DNA of 64,000 bases from Sulfurimicrobium sp031426915 (GTDB lineage: Bacteria; Pseudomonadota; Gammaproteobacteria; Burkholderiales; Sulfuricellaceae), in contig JASJPB010000025.1 of assembly GCA_031426915.1 (NCBI GenBank), positions 62,001-126,000 of the forward strand, written 5' to 3'. The notes under the pieces were generated by a model. It worked only from the letters and a program-made list of their open reading frames with translations. It had not been told where the DNA came from and ran no database searches. The position numbers and the translations under genes were made by a program. Below are positions 7,854 through 15,462 of the stretch, piece by piece; positions within the stretch are counted from its first letter, which is position 1; every line of letters begins with the position of its first letter.

Positions 7854-8861
7854 TCATGCCTGGTGATAAGACACCACGGTCTCCACTTCCTTTCTGGAGC
7901 CCAGAATCACCGGCACACGCTGGTGCAGGCCTTCCGGCTGGAGTTCCAGAATACGCTCGCGGCCTGTGCTGGACATGCCGCCGGCCTGTTCTACGATGAA
8001 GGACATCGGATTGGCTTCGTACAGCAGGCGCAGTTTGCCGGCCTTGGTGGGGTCCTTGGTATCCTTGGGGTACATGAAGATACCGCCGCGCATCAGGATG
8101 CGATGCACTTCCGCCACCATCGAGGCCACCCAGCGCATATTGAAATCCTTTTCCCTGGGACCGGTCTTGCCGGCCAGCGCCTCTTCCACATAACGCTGCA
8201 CCGGCGCCTCCCAGAAACGCTGATTGGAGGCATTGATGGCGAATTCCCGCGTCTCTTCCGGGATGGTCATGTTGGGGTGGGTAAGGATGAATTCGCCGAT
8301 ATCGCGGTCCAACGTGAAGCCGTTCACGCCATGGCCGCTGGTCAGCACCAGCATGGTGGAGGAACCGTACAGCGCATACCCGGCGCAGACCTGCTGCACA
8401 CCCGGCTGCAGGAAGGATTGCGCGGAAGGATGCGTGGCGCACTCGCCTGGGCAGCGCAGAATGGAGAAAATGGTGCCGACGGAAATGTTCACGTCCACAT
8501 TGCTGGAACCGTCCAGCGGATCGAATACCAGCAGGTATTTGCCACGCGGATACTGGGCCGGAATTGGGTAAACATCATCCATTTCCTCCGATGCCATGGC
8601 AGCCAGGTGGCCCGCCCATTCGTTGGATTTGATGAAAATTTCGTTGGTGATCACGTCCAGTTCTTTCTGCGTCTCGCCCTGCACGTTTTCCGACCCGGCC
8701 GAACCCATCACGCCGATCAGCGCGCCCTTGTTCACGACGTTGGAAATCACCTTGATCGCTGTAATGATGTCATTGAGGAGAGAAGTGAAATCGCCGCTCG
8801 CGCCCTGGATATGGCGCTGCTCCTCGATGATGAACTGGGTAATGGTGGTGCCGTTGTGCAT
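7854..8861 (-). CDS. fbp: Fructose-1,6-bisphosphatase class 1
   Basis: The enzyme hydrolyses fructose 1,6-bisphosphate to fructose 6-phosphate in gluconeogenesis, and in the Calvin cycle of autotrophs. The 335-residue length is normal. The metal and substrate motif DPLDGSSN is at residues 114-121, the acidic pair EE at 92-93 is present, and YPKDTKDP with KLRLLYEANP lies in the C-terminal third. The ATG at 8861 gives the usual N-terminus. The gene stands alone, convergent with gshA; the AT-rich gap at 8875-8930 upstream probably holds its promoter and that of trpB2. Confidence 0.97.
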   Translation of the reverse strand: MHNGTTITQFIIEEQRHIQGASGDFTSLLNDIITAIKVISNVVNKGALIGVMGSAGSENVQGETQKELDVITNEIFIKSNEWAGHLAAMASEEMDDVYPIPAQYPRGKYLLVFDPLDGSSNVDVNISVGTIFSILRCPGECATHPSAQSFLQPGVQQVCAGYALYGSSTMLVLTSGHGVNGFTLDRDIGEFILTHPNMTIPEETREFAINASNQRFWEAPVQRYVEEALAGKTGPREKDFNMRWVASMVAEVHRILMRGGIFMYPKDTKDPTKAGKLRLLYEANPMSFIVEQAGGMSSTGRERILELQPEGLHQRVPVILGSRKEVETVVSYHQA

Positions 8862-9001
8862 GGTTCTGTCCTAAGCCTGAGAATTCAAATAATATATTAA
8901 CTAACTCTAATATTATAACTTAGCGGCACTTGCTTGGCAGGGAAAAATCATTAGGGATATGATGGTTCCCGTTCCCCGCCAATAACAAAAAGGGCCATGC
9001 C

Positions 9002-10354
9002 ATGTCGCAAACCAAGATCCTGCTGGACGAATCCGAAATCCCCACCCACTGGTACAACGTCGTCGCCGACATGCCCAACCCACCGGCCCCGCCGCTGGGT
9101 CCGGACGGTCAGCCGATTGGCCCGGAAGCGCTGACGGCGATTTTCCCCATGAGCCTGATCGAGCAGGAAATGTCCGCCCAGCGCTGGATCGAAATTCCCG
9201 AGAAAGTGCGCGAGATCTATCAACTGTGGCGTCCCTCACCGATGTTCCGCGCGCACAGGCTGGAAGCGGCGCTCGGCACCCCGGCCAAGATTTACTACAA
9301 ATACGAGGGCGTTTCCCCGGCGGGTTCGCACAAACCCAACACCGCCATCGCCCAGGCCTATTACAACAAGGAGGCTGGCATAAAGCGCATCGCCACCGAG
9401 ACCGGCGCCGGACAATGGGGTTGTTCCATGGCGCTGGCGGGCCAGATGTTCGGGCTGGAAGTGCGGGTTTACATGGTCAAGGTGAGCTACGGCCAGAAAC
9501 CCTACCGCCGCTCGATGATGCAGACCTGGGGCGCGGAAGTGTTCGCCAGCCCGAGCATGGAAACCAATTCCGGTCGCGCGGCGCTGGAACAAGACCCGGA
9601 CAACCAGGGCTCACTGGGCCTGGCGATTTCCGAGGCGGTGGAAGATGCGGCAAACCGTTCCGACACCAACTATGCACTGGGCTCGGTGTTGAACCATGTA
9701 TTGCTGCACCAGACCGTGATCGGGCTGGAAGCCAAGAAGCAGTTCGAGAAAGTGGGCGACTACCCTGACATGATCTTCGCCCCTTGCGGCGGCGGCTCCA
9801 ACTTCGGCGGCGCGGCTTTCCCCTTTCTCGCCGACAAGGCGGCGGGCAAGAATGTGCGCCTGGTGGCGGTGGAACCCACCTCCTGCCCAACACTGACACG
9901 CGGCCATTACGCCTACGACTTCGGTGATACCGCCAAACTCACGCCGATGATGCTGATGTACACCCTCGGCCACGACTTCATGCCGCCCGGCATCCACGCC
10001 GGCGGCCTGCGCTACCACGGTGATTCGGCGCTGGTGTCACAGCTCTACCATGAAAAGCTAATCGAGGCGGTGGCGGTGCACCAGCTGGCCACTTTCCAGG
10101 CCGGCGTCACCTTCGCCCGCGCCGAGGGCATCATTCCCGCCCCGGAATCCAACCACGCCATCGCCGCCTGTATCGACGAGGCCTTGCGCTGCAAGGAATC
10201 CGGCGAGGCCAAGACCCTGCTCTTCAACCTTTCCGGCCACGGCCACTTCGACATGGGCGCCTACGACAGCTACTTCAGCGGCAAGCTGGAGGACTTCGCC
10301 TATCCGGAAGAGGCGATCAAGGCGGCGCTGGAACGCTTGCCGAAGATTGGATAA
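9002..10354 (+). CDS. trpB: TrpB2-type tryptophan synthase beta subunit-like PLP enzyme
   Basis: A PLP enzyme of the TrpB2 branch, which condenses indole with serine (or phosphoserine) to tryptophan and does not depend on a TrpA partner as TrpB1 does. The PLP lysine lies in GSHKPN (K111), the catalytic-glutamate motif TETGAGQWG at 132-140, and the phosphate-binding glycine loop CGGGSNFGG at 262-270. The 450 residues and the N-terminal extension of about 70 residues are typical of TrpB2 rather than the roughly 400-residue TrpB1. No trpA or other trp gene is adjacent, so it is probably a second copy used for indole salvage; that is inference. Confidence 0.92.
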   Translation: MSQTKILLDESEIPTHWYNVVADMPNPPAPPLGPDGQPIGPEALTAIFPMSLIEQEMSAQRWIEIPEKVREIYQLWRPSPMFRAHRLEAALGTPAKIYYKYEGVSPAGSHKPNTAIAQAYYNKEAGIKRIATETGAGQWGCSMALAGQMFGLEVRVYMVKVSYGQKPYRRSMMQTWGAEVFASPSMETNSGRAALEQDPDNQGSLGLAISEAVEDAANRSDTNYALGSVLNHVLLHQTVIGLEAKKQFEKVGDYPDMIFAPCGGGSNFGGAAFPFLADKAAGKNVRLVAVEPTSCPTLTRGHYAYDFGDTAKLTPMMLMYTLGHDFMPPGIHAGGLRYHGDSALVSQLYHEKLIEAVAVHQLATFQAGVTFARAEGIIPAPESNHAIAACIDEALRCKESGEAKTLLFNLSGHGHFDMGAYDSYFSGKLEDFAYPEEAIKAALERLPKIG

Positions 10355-10475
10355 GCATCAGGGTGCCCACGCGCCGTGGCGGTGCATTCTTTTTCGGGGC
10401 AGTCGCTTGTTTGATCGGACTTTTTGCGCATCAAGCATTCGGCTGGAGCCATCGTCTATTGAAAATTGGCTCACC

Positions 10476-10955
10476 ATGTGTAAAGAGCAATTCATGGCTG
10501 CAGGGCACATTCAGCTCTTCGGCTTGCTCACCCCTTGTCTCTCTGGTGCCGTCATAACCACAACTGCCCTTGGGCGCGAACCTGTGTTGTCTAGTCGCCT
10601 CTTTTGGCAGTCGGGCATCCAAGTTCTTTACACCGCTAGTTCGTCTGTTGGCGTAATACTTGGTCTTTCTTTGTCTATTACCGCGAAGCAAGGCATCATC
10701 GTTGCTTCGACTGGTTTCCTGTTGGCATTCGCAGCAGCACTCTTCACCTCAATGGTACTGGGCCTGTCTTTCGTCTTGCTTCTGTTTCCTGCCATGAAGT
10801 TTCGCTCCCACCGTGCCTCCAAGTATCGGAGAGAAATTACCGTTACCCTTGGTATGGCTGTTTTCCTTATCTCGGTTTGGGGGTTGTGGAACGGGTTATC
10901 GGCTACCCGCATTCTACCGATGGACGCCCCGCAAGCGGCGCGCGCCCTCAGTTAG
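10476..10955 (+). CDS. Unknown multi-pass membrane protein in a low-GC islet
   Basis: I do not recognise this 159-residue protein. It contains about four hydrophobic segments, in order LLTPCLSGAVITTT, VLYTASSSVGVILGLSLSI, GFLLAFAAALF with VLGLSFVLLLF, and VTLGMAVFLISVWGLW, with a basic loop (KFRSHRASKYRRE) before the last helix. The start is uncertain: ATG at 10476 or 10494, and the frame is open back to 10347. A different open frame at 10363-10557 has a plausible membrane-protein start (RRGGAFFFGAVACLIG), so an upstream frameshift cannot be excluded. Base composition and codon use are poorer in G+C than in the flanking genes. The stop lies 15 bases before the next gene, suggesting a transferred small operon. 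Confidence 0.5.
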   Translation: MCKEQFMAAGHIQLFGLLTPCLSGAVITTTALGREPVLSSRLFWQSGIQVLYTASSSVGVILGLSLSITAKQGIIVASTGFLLAFAAALFTSMVLGLSFVLLLFPAMKFRSHRASKYRREITVTLGMAVFLISVWGLWNGLSATRILPMDAPQAARALS

Positions 10956-10969
10956 GATTGAGGTTTGCT

Positions 10970-11533
10970 ATGACCGACAGGACTCCCCAAGAACCTTCTG
11001 AAGCCGACCTACTCATAAACGAGGGCATATTTGACCGCTGCAACCATGTTGAGTGGTTCACCGTCTCATACAGTGAGTCGTGTGTGGACGTCGTCAGTAC
11101 TGCATGCGGCAAAGGCTTTTCTGCACGAGAGTATGAGCCTGCATTCCAGAGCAACGTGGCGGAACTGCCTGCTAATTACTTGCAGTTCTTTGTCCCACAC
11201 TATTCTGAGAAACCGATTTACGAACCTCAGATAATCCGTCGACTCTCTGCGTTGGGGTGGAGCGTAACGTTCCATGCAGAGCAGAATGGGTATTTGTGTG
11301 AGTTACTGCGGCACTCACAAACCATTCCTAGCGGCGTCTGCAACTCAAGACTGCGCGCATTACTGACACCGAACTGGCACCTGTTCGGCCTGGATTCCGT
11401 GCAGGGTTACCTTGAACTTCCTGAGTGGTACGGGAAACGTAACGTCCTCTTCGCTTGCGATCCCATCGACAGTGATCGCTTTAACTCAATGTATTTTCAG
11501 TTATCCAGCTGGAAAAGGACGACCTTGTCGTAA
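10970..11533 (+). CDS. Unknown protein, probably interrupted by a frameshift near 11490
   Basis: This soluble protein of unknown family is read from the ATG at 10970 for 187 residues. It ends QLSSWKRTTLS, which looks out of frame. In the -1 frame the same DNA encodes VFSVIQLEKDDLVVIQWEP and TKYPDGKELLKTDFLDHCGK, ending with TAA at 11608-11610, which looks like a natural C-terminus. The -1 frame has a stop at 11482-11484, so a shift would have to fall between 11485 and about 11500, around tgtattttcag. This could be a one-base mutation, a sequencing error or, less likely, programmed slippage. Low G+C and rare-codon use mark it as foreign, like its neighbours. No catalytic motif is recognised. 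Confidence 0.5.
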   Translation: MTDRTPQEPSEADLLINEGIFDRCNHVEWFTVSYSESCVDVVSTACGKGFSAREYEPAFQSNVAELPANYLQFFVPHYSEKPIYEPQIIRRLSALGWSVTFHAEQNGYLCELLRHSQTIPSGVCNSRLRALLTPNWHLFGLDSVQGYLELPEWYGKRNVLFACDPIDSDRFNSMYFQLSSWKRTTLS

Positions 11534-11590
11534 TCCAGTGGGAGCCAACCAAGTATCCCGACGGAAAAGAGCTCCTTAAAACAGATTTCC

Positions 11591-11737
11591 TTGACCACTG
11601 CGGGAAATAAGCTCTTAGGTGAGCTTAAAGGCAAGAGTCGTTCTGGAAAATTGAAGGAACGATTTGTCACTTTGGCTTGGGCAGTTGTTGCGTCCATCCT
11701 CACTACCTTGGGTGTGCTCGCAATCAAGGGTAACTAA
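11591..11737 (+). CDS. Possible small single-helix membrane protein
   Basis: A 48-residue frame starting at a TTG has a basic N-terminal half (KLLGELKGKSRSGKLKERF) and one hydrophobic helix (WAVVASILTTLGVLAI). The start overlaps by 20 bases the -1-frame end of the preceding unknown gene. A charged head with a C-terminal helix is common for small accessory proteins of membrane-acting modules, but no family is recognised and the start lacks a clear Shine-Dalgarno sequence. Confidence 0.35.
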   Translation: MTTAGNKLLGELKGKSRSGKLKERFVTLAWAVVASILTTLGVLAIKGN

Positions 11738-11767
11738 CATGGTACCCGACCCATTATTCCAGCGAAC

Positions 11768-11800
11768 GTAGGGCGCAACACCGCAGGGCGTTGCGCCGCA
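11768..11800. repeat. REP-like extragenic palindrome
   Basis: The sequence gtagggcgcaac (11768-11779) is followed ten bases later by gttgcgccg, giving an 8-bp stem. The 'gtagggcg ... cgcc' form is that of extragenic palindromes scattered through many proteobacterial genomes. It lies directly after the low-GC islet. Confidence 0.5.
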
Positions 11801-11833
11801 TGTTCAATCCTCATAAACCAACGCAACTTCAAA

Positions 11834-11850
11834 CCCCCCCCCCCCCCCCC
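11834..11850. repeat. Homopolymer of 17 C residues
   Basis: Seventeen consecutive C bases stand in the non-coding gap between the low-GC islet and the toxin-antitoxin pair, about 115 bp before the toxin promoter. Such tracts are prone to slippage and to sequencing error, so the exact length is uncertain. Confidence 0.8.
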
Positions 11851-11940
11851 GATCAGGCGAATAGACCCTCTTGGGCGACCATACAAGGTAATCGGACATT
11901 TCTGGATTATCCGCCAAGGCAGGTTGCAGAACAATCACCC

Positions 11941-11982
11941 ATATATTGCCGATAAACAATATATAGCTATAATGCAATATAT
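11941..11982 (+). promoter_or_regulatory. Promoter and probable operator of the toxin-antitoxin pair
   Basis: A consensus -10 (TATAAT, 11968-11973) lies 16 bases after a fair -35 (TTGCCG, 11946-11951). The octamer caatatat occurs at 11957-11964 and 11975-11982, and inverted as atatattg at 11941-11948, so the -35 and the start region are bracketed by repeated boxes. This fits an operator for autoregulation. Transcription would begin at about 11980, essentially at the ATG, so the mRNA may be leaderless. Confidence 0.65.
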
Positions 11983-12280
11983 GAAAGCAAAGCTCATCCG
12001 GCATCTGAAAAAGACTTATCCAAACGGGGTGCTTGTGGAAATGGTGCTGTGGAGCCTGCCCCAGCCCTCGGTGGAACGCCCGCACGGAATTAAATATCGG
12101 CTTTATTGCGGACAAAATGATTTATGTATCGTGCGTTACGACAATGAGGCGGGAAAAGGCGACCACATTCACTATGGCGACGAGGAGCGGTCCTACGCAT
12201 TTGTGAGCGTCGAGCAACTGGTGGCGGATTTCCTGGCGGATGTAATGAGACTGGCGGAGGTGAATGATGAAGAAACTTGA
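11981..12280 (+). CDS. TumE-like toxin (DUF6516)
   Basis: The 99-residue protein matches DUF6516, the TumE toxin family of type II toxin-antitoxin modules. Visible features are the starting MKAKLIRH followed by YPNGVLVEMVLW near residues 12-23, HGIKYRLYCG near 36-45, RYDNEAGKGDHIHYGD near 52-67, and a C-terminal VEQLVADFLADV. The biochemical target is not known to me. The ATG at 11981 is chosen because an ATG at 11972 lies inside the -10 element and because family members begin at this point. No Shine-Dalgarno sequence precedes it, consistent with leaderless translation. The last 17 bases overlap the partner gene, the usual sign of translational coupling. Confidence 0.8.
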   Translation: MKAKLIRHLKKTYPNGVLVEMVLWSLPQPSVERPHGIKYRLYCGQNDLCIVRYDNEAGKGDHIHYGDEERSYAFVSVEQLVADFLADVMRLAEVNDEET

Positions 12281-12626
12281 AATCGGAACACGCTCTCTGA
12301 AAGAGATGGGGGCTGACTTTGTCGAGGCATGGAAAGCGGCGGAACAGGGCGCGGCCGTCCCAGCCGAGGCCCTTTATTTCCGCGACATGCCGCAGCTTCT
12401 CGGCGTATTGACACCAGCCCGCTGGGCATTGCTGGAAACACTCAAGAACAGCGGCGCGCTGAGCATCTACGCCCTGGCAAAACAAGCCGGCAGGCATTAC
12501 AGCAACGTCCACTCGGACGTGGCGAAGCTGCTGGGCCTGGGCTTGGTTGCAAGAGACGAATCCGGCCGGGTGTTCGTGCCATGGGATGAAATTCATGCGG
12601 ATTTTTCGCTGAAGGTAGCGGCATAG
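12264..12626 (+). CDS. TumA-like antitoxin, winged-helix DNA-binding protein (HVO_A0114 type)
   Basis: This 120-residue protein carries a winged helix-turn-helix domain in its C-terminal half: LLETLKNSGALSIYALAKQ, then HYSNVHSDVAKLLGLGL, then a wing ending RVFVPWDEI. The family is the usual partner of DUF6516 toxins and is expected both to neutralise the toxin and to repress the operon by binding the repeated boxes upstream. The first of two adjacent ATG codons (12264) has a good Shine-Dalgarno sequence (ggaggtg). The order toxin first, antitoxin second, with overlapping ends, is that of TumE/TumA pairs. Assignment is from family resemblance and context. Confidence 0.8.
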   Translation: MMKKLEIGTRSLKEMGADFVEAWKAAEQGAAVPAEALYFRDMPQLLGVLTPARWALLETLKNSGALSIYALAKQAGRHYSNVHSDVAKLLGLGLVARDESGRVFVPWDEIHADFSLKVAA

Positions 12627-12718
12627 GCGACGCAATCACGGCCTCAGTCCGCCGGAACCGCAGGACAGCACGGAAGTCCAATTTACAAATTCGGCAACTT
12701 GCCGCTCCGGAGGACGTT

Positions 12719-13216
12719 ATGTCCCGCTCTCTGCTTTCCCTTGCACTCCTGTTCTTGCTGGCCTCCTGCGCCACCACGCCCCTGCCCGTGGCACAGGGCC
12801 AATTATCCCAACTGACGCTGCGACAGGCACAGGCAAGTGAATCCATGGGAACACGGGTGCGCTGGGGGGGGATGATCGTCAGCGTGATGCCGCTCAAGAA
12901 CGAAACCTGCTTCGAGGTGTTGAGCCGAGCGTTGGACAGCGGCGGCGAACCCAAACTCACCGACCAGACGGAAGGGCGCTTCCTTGCCTGCGGCACGGAA
13001 TTTCGCGATCCCGCCGCTTTCCCCGCAGGCAGGGCAATCTCGTTTGTCGGCACGATACAGGCGACAGTCACATGCAAGATCGGCGAATTCGATCAGCGCT
13101 GCCCGCGCATCACTATCGAATCGCTTTACCTGTGGCCCCAGGCGCAGCCCACTTATTACGACCCGTTCTGGGGGCCGCGGCCTTTCTTCCGCTACCGGCA
13201 TTGGCCTTATTTCTGA
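12719..13216 (+). CDS. slp: Slp family outer-membrane lipoprotein
   Basis: A 165-residue lipoprotein with signal peptide and lipobox (LLASC, cysteine at 17). The mature domain has the Slp pattern: RVRWGGMIVSV near residues 47-57, a paired-cysteine region (TCFEVL ... FLACG), and RAISFVGTI ... RCPRITIESLYLW, followed by an aromatic tail rich in P, W, Y and F. Slp proteins are outer-membrane lipoproteins associated with starvation or stationary phase in E. coli; the exact role is unknown. The Shine-Dalgarno sequence ggaggac lies just upstream. An eight-G run at 12864-12871 inside the gene could slip. It ends one base before cca on the opposite strand, with no terminator between. Confidence 0.85.
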   Translation: MSRSLLSLALLFLLASCATTPLPVAQGQLSQLTLRQAQASESMGTRVRWGGMIVSVMPLKNETCFEVLSRALDSGGEPKLTDQTEGRFLACGTEFRDPAAFPAGRAISFVGTIQATVTCKIGEFDQRCPRITIESLYLWPQAQPTYYDPFWGPRPFFRYRHWPYF

Positions 13217-14437
13217 TTAATCCTCTGCTTTCAGCCAGTTTTTGAGCGCCGCAAGTCGGGCTTCACGCACCTTGTCGCGAATGGTTTGCGGGTCGCTACA
13301 TTGCCGGGCCACCACGCCGGCGTCCACGGCAGCGACTACTTGCAGCGCCTGGCGCAGGAAGTCGGCCTGGGGGAAAGGCTTTTCCGCGAAGCCGGTACGG
13401 CCACAAGCATCGGCGGTGCATGCCTGCAGGAAGCACTCGAAACGTTGCGGCTGGCGCAGGGCGTCGCAATCCTGGAGTAAATCGAGTACGGTCGCGGGAC
13501 GCAATTCCAGCGCGCGGTGCGCGATGCCGTGAAAGCGCGCCGTCATCAACGCCAGTTCGCGGCAGTCGTTGGGCACCCGGAGGCTTTCGCACAGCGGCTT
13601 GAGGAGTGTGAAGCTGCGCTGTTCGTGGGCGATGTGGCGCGGCCATTCGGCTTGCGGCGTGGTGCCCTTGCCCAGATCATGGGTGAGCACGGCGAAACGC
13701 ACCGGCAACGCGTATTTTTTCGCGGCGGCATAATCCAGGCACAGCATGACATGGACGAAAGTATCGATCTCAGGATGCCACTGTTCCGGTTGCGGCACCC
13801 CGGACAGGCGCTCCAGTTCGGGCAGGATGCGCGCCAGGGCGCCGCATTCGCGCAGGGCGTAAAACATGCGCGAGGGCTTGGCTTCCATCATCCCCTTGGC
13901 CAGTTCCTGCCACACTCGTTCCGGCACCAGCGCGTCCACCTCGCCGTTGAATGCCATTTCCCGCATCAGGATCAACGTTTCGGGAGCGACGGCAAAGTTC
14001 TCGAAGCGCGCGGAAAAACGGGCCACACGCAGTATTCTGACCGGGTCCTCGGCAAAAGCCGGGCTGACGTGGCGCAGTATGCCTGCCCTGAGGTCGCTCA
14101 CTCCGTTGAAGGGGTCGATGATTTGGCCCGAATCATCGCGGGCAATGGCGTTGATGGTGAGGTCGCGCCGCGCAAGATCCTGCTCCAGCGTCACCTCGGG
14201 GGAGGCAAAAACCTGGAAGCCCTTATAGCCGCGCGCCGTCTTGCGCTCGGTGCGCGCGAGGGCATATTCCTCGCGCGTCTGGGGGTGGAGAAATACCGGG
14301 AAATCCTTGCCCACCGGGCGGTAGCCTTGGCGCACCATGTCTTCCGGGGTCGCGCCCACCACCACGTAATCCCGGTCCTGCACCGGCAGGCCGAGCAGTT
14401 CATCGCGCACTGCTCCCCCGACCTGGTAGACCTTCAT
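13217..14437 (-). CDS. cca: Multifunctional CCA tRNA nucleotidyltransferase with HD domain
   Basis: The enzyme adds or repairs the 3' CCA end of tRNAs using CTP and ATP, in the cytoplasm. The N-terminal nucleotidyltransferase domain has the signature GGAVRDELLG (residues 7-16) and the metal-binding DRD at 21-23; the RRDLTINA motif follows at 90-97. A C-terminal HD phosphohydrolase domain is present (HD at 253-254), which marks the longer gammaproteobacterial and betaproteobacterial form. The start is the ATG at 14437 (MKVYQVGGAV); the frame stays open much further upstream inside the neighbouring gene, but that part has no family match. The length of 406 residues is normal. Confidence 0.96.
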   Translation of the reverse strand: MKVYQVGGAVRDELLGLPVQDRDYVVVGATPEDMVRQGYRPVGKDFPVFLHPQTREEYALARTERKTARGYKGFQVFASPEVTLEQDLARRDLTINAIARDDSGQIIDPFNGVSDLRAGILRHVSPAFAEDPVRILRVARFSARFENFAVAPETLILMREMAFNGEVDALVPERVWQELAKGMMEAKPSRMFYALRECGALARILPELERLSGVPQPEQWHPEIDTFVHVMLCLDYAAAKKYALPVRFAVLTHDLGKGTTPQAEWPRHIAHEQRSFTLLKPLCESLRVPNDCRELALMTARFHGIAHRALELRPATVLDLLQDCDALRQPQRFECFLQACTADACGRTGFAEKPFPQADFLRQALQVVAAVDAGVVARQCSDPQTIRDKVREARLAALKNWLKAED

Positions 14438-14460
14438 TATGTTGTCAGGGCCTGCGTCCC

Positions 14461-15402
14461 TTAGCGTCCCGCAGCTGCGCGATGCCCATGATAAGGACTG
14501 GCTTCGTTCAGGTACAAGGGCGCCACGGCTTCCACCGAGCTCGGCCTGACATCGAAAATCCGGGGGAATTCGCACTTGCACGTCGAATCCACCTGCATTG
14601 AATAGTAGTTGTCGCGGGTCATCAGTTTCCTGCCCGGCTTCCATTCCATCATCCACGCCTGAAGGTAGGACAGGCGCGGACTCAGACCAACTATTCTGGC
14701 CTTGCGTCCGGTCATGCTGCCGACCAGCTCCACCAGTTCGAGCAGCGTGTAAACCCTGGGGCCGCACAAATCGTAGCTCTGGCCGAAGGTGGCCGGATTG
14801 CGCAGGCTGGCGACAAAGGCCTGGGCCACGTCTTCCACGAATACTGGTTGGAATTTGGCGTCCGGACAAGCCAGTGGGAGTACCGGCGTAATTTTGAGCA
14901 GGGCGGCAAACATATTCAGGAAAGAATCTTCCCGCCCAAAAATCACCGAGGGCCGGAATACCGTGACCGCCAGTCCGTCAAGCGGCTCCAGCACGGCTGC
15001 TTGCCCCAGACCCTTGGAGCGCAGGTAGGCGCTCGGCCCGTTGGGGTCGGCCTGCAACGCGCTCATGTGCAACAGGCGTTTCACGCCAGTGGCGGCGCAA
15101 GCCTGGACAATCTTGCGCGGCAGCTCGACATGGACTTCCTGAAACCCGCCCGGCCTGTTTTCGTTGAGGATGCCCACCAGATTGATGACCGCATCCATGC
15201 CGGCGAAATGACGGCTGAGCTCGACCGGATCGAAAATATTTGCCTCCACCACCTCCACGTCGGGGAGAACCATTACCGTTTTGGCGTGTTCACGCGTGCG
15301 GGTAAGCACTTTCACCGAACAGCCCGCCATGCCGAGCTTGTTCACGAGATGGGTACCGACATAACCGCTCCCCCCCAGCACACAGACTTTCTTGATGTTC
15401 AT
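14461..15402 (-). CDS. Complex I NDUFA9-like NAD(P)-binding protein
   Basis: This is an atypical short-chain dehydrogenase/epimerase-fold protein resembling the NDUFA9 subunit of mitochondrial complex I. The Rossmann motif GGSGYVG is at residues 10-16 and INLVGIL follows near 90. The catalytic YxxxK is replaced (AYLRSKG), as is common in this family, so it may bind NAD(P) without classical dehydrogenase activity. A link to respiratory complex I in bacteria is inferred from similarity only. The ATG at 15402 has a good Shine-Dalgarno sequence (aaggtg), better than the GTG at 15408. It lies 23 bp upstream of cca on the same strand and 60 bp after slt, an arrangement I recall from related betaproteobacteria. 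Confidence 0.88.
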   Translation of the reverse strand: MNIKKVCVLGGSGYVGTHLVNKLGMAGCSVKVLTRTREHAKTVMVLPDVEVVEANIFDPVELSRHFAGMDAVINLVGILNENRPGGFQEVHVELPRKIVQACAATGVKRLLHMSALQADPNGPSAYLRSKGLGQAAVLEPLDGLAVTVFRPSVIFGREDSFLNMFAALLKITPVLPLACPDAKFQPVFVEDVAQAFVASLRNPATFGQSYDLCGPRVYTLLELVELVGSMTGRKARIVGLSPRLSYLQAWMMEWKPGRKLMTRDNYYSMQVDSTCKCEFPRIFDVRPSSVEAVAPLYLNEASPYHGHRAAAGR

Positions 15403-15462
15403 AAACACCTTAACCGTTCATTGTGGAATATAGCCGGATTCTAGCCGGATACCGTTCGGCCG

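Noticed and set aside
10930..10970. attC-like recombination site between the islet genes
   Set aside because: The gttagga sequence does not fit the GTTRRRY core and no paired inverse core or second simple site was found.
13517..14464. 315-codon open frame on the plus strand
   Set aside because: Antisense to cca.
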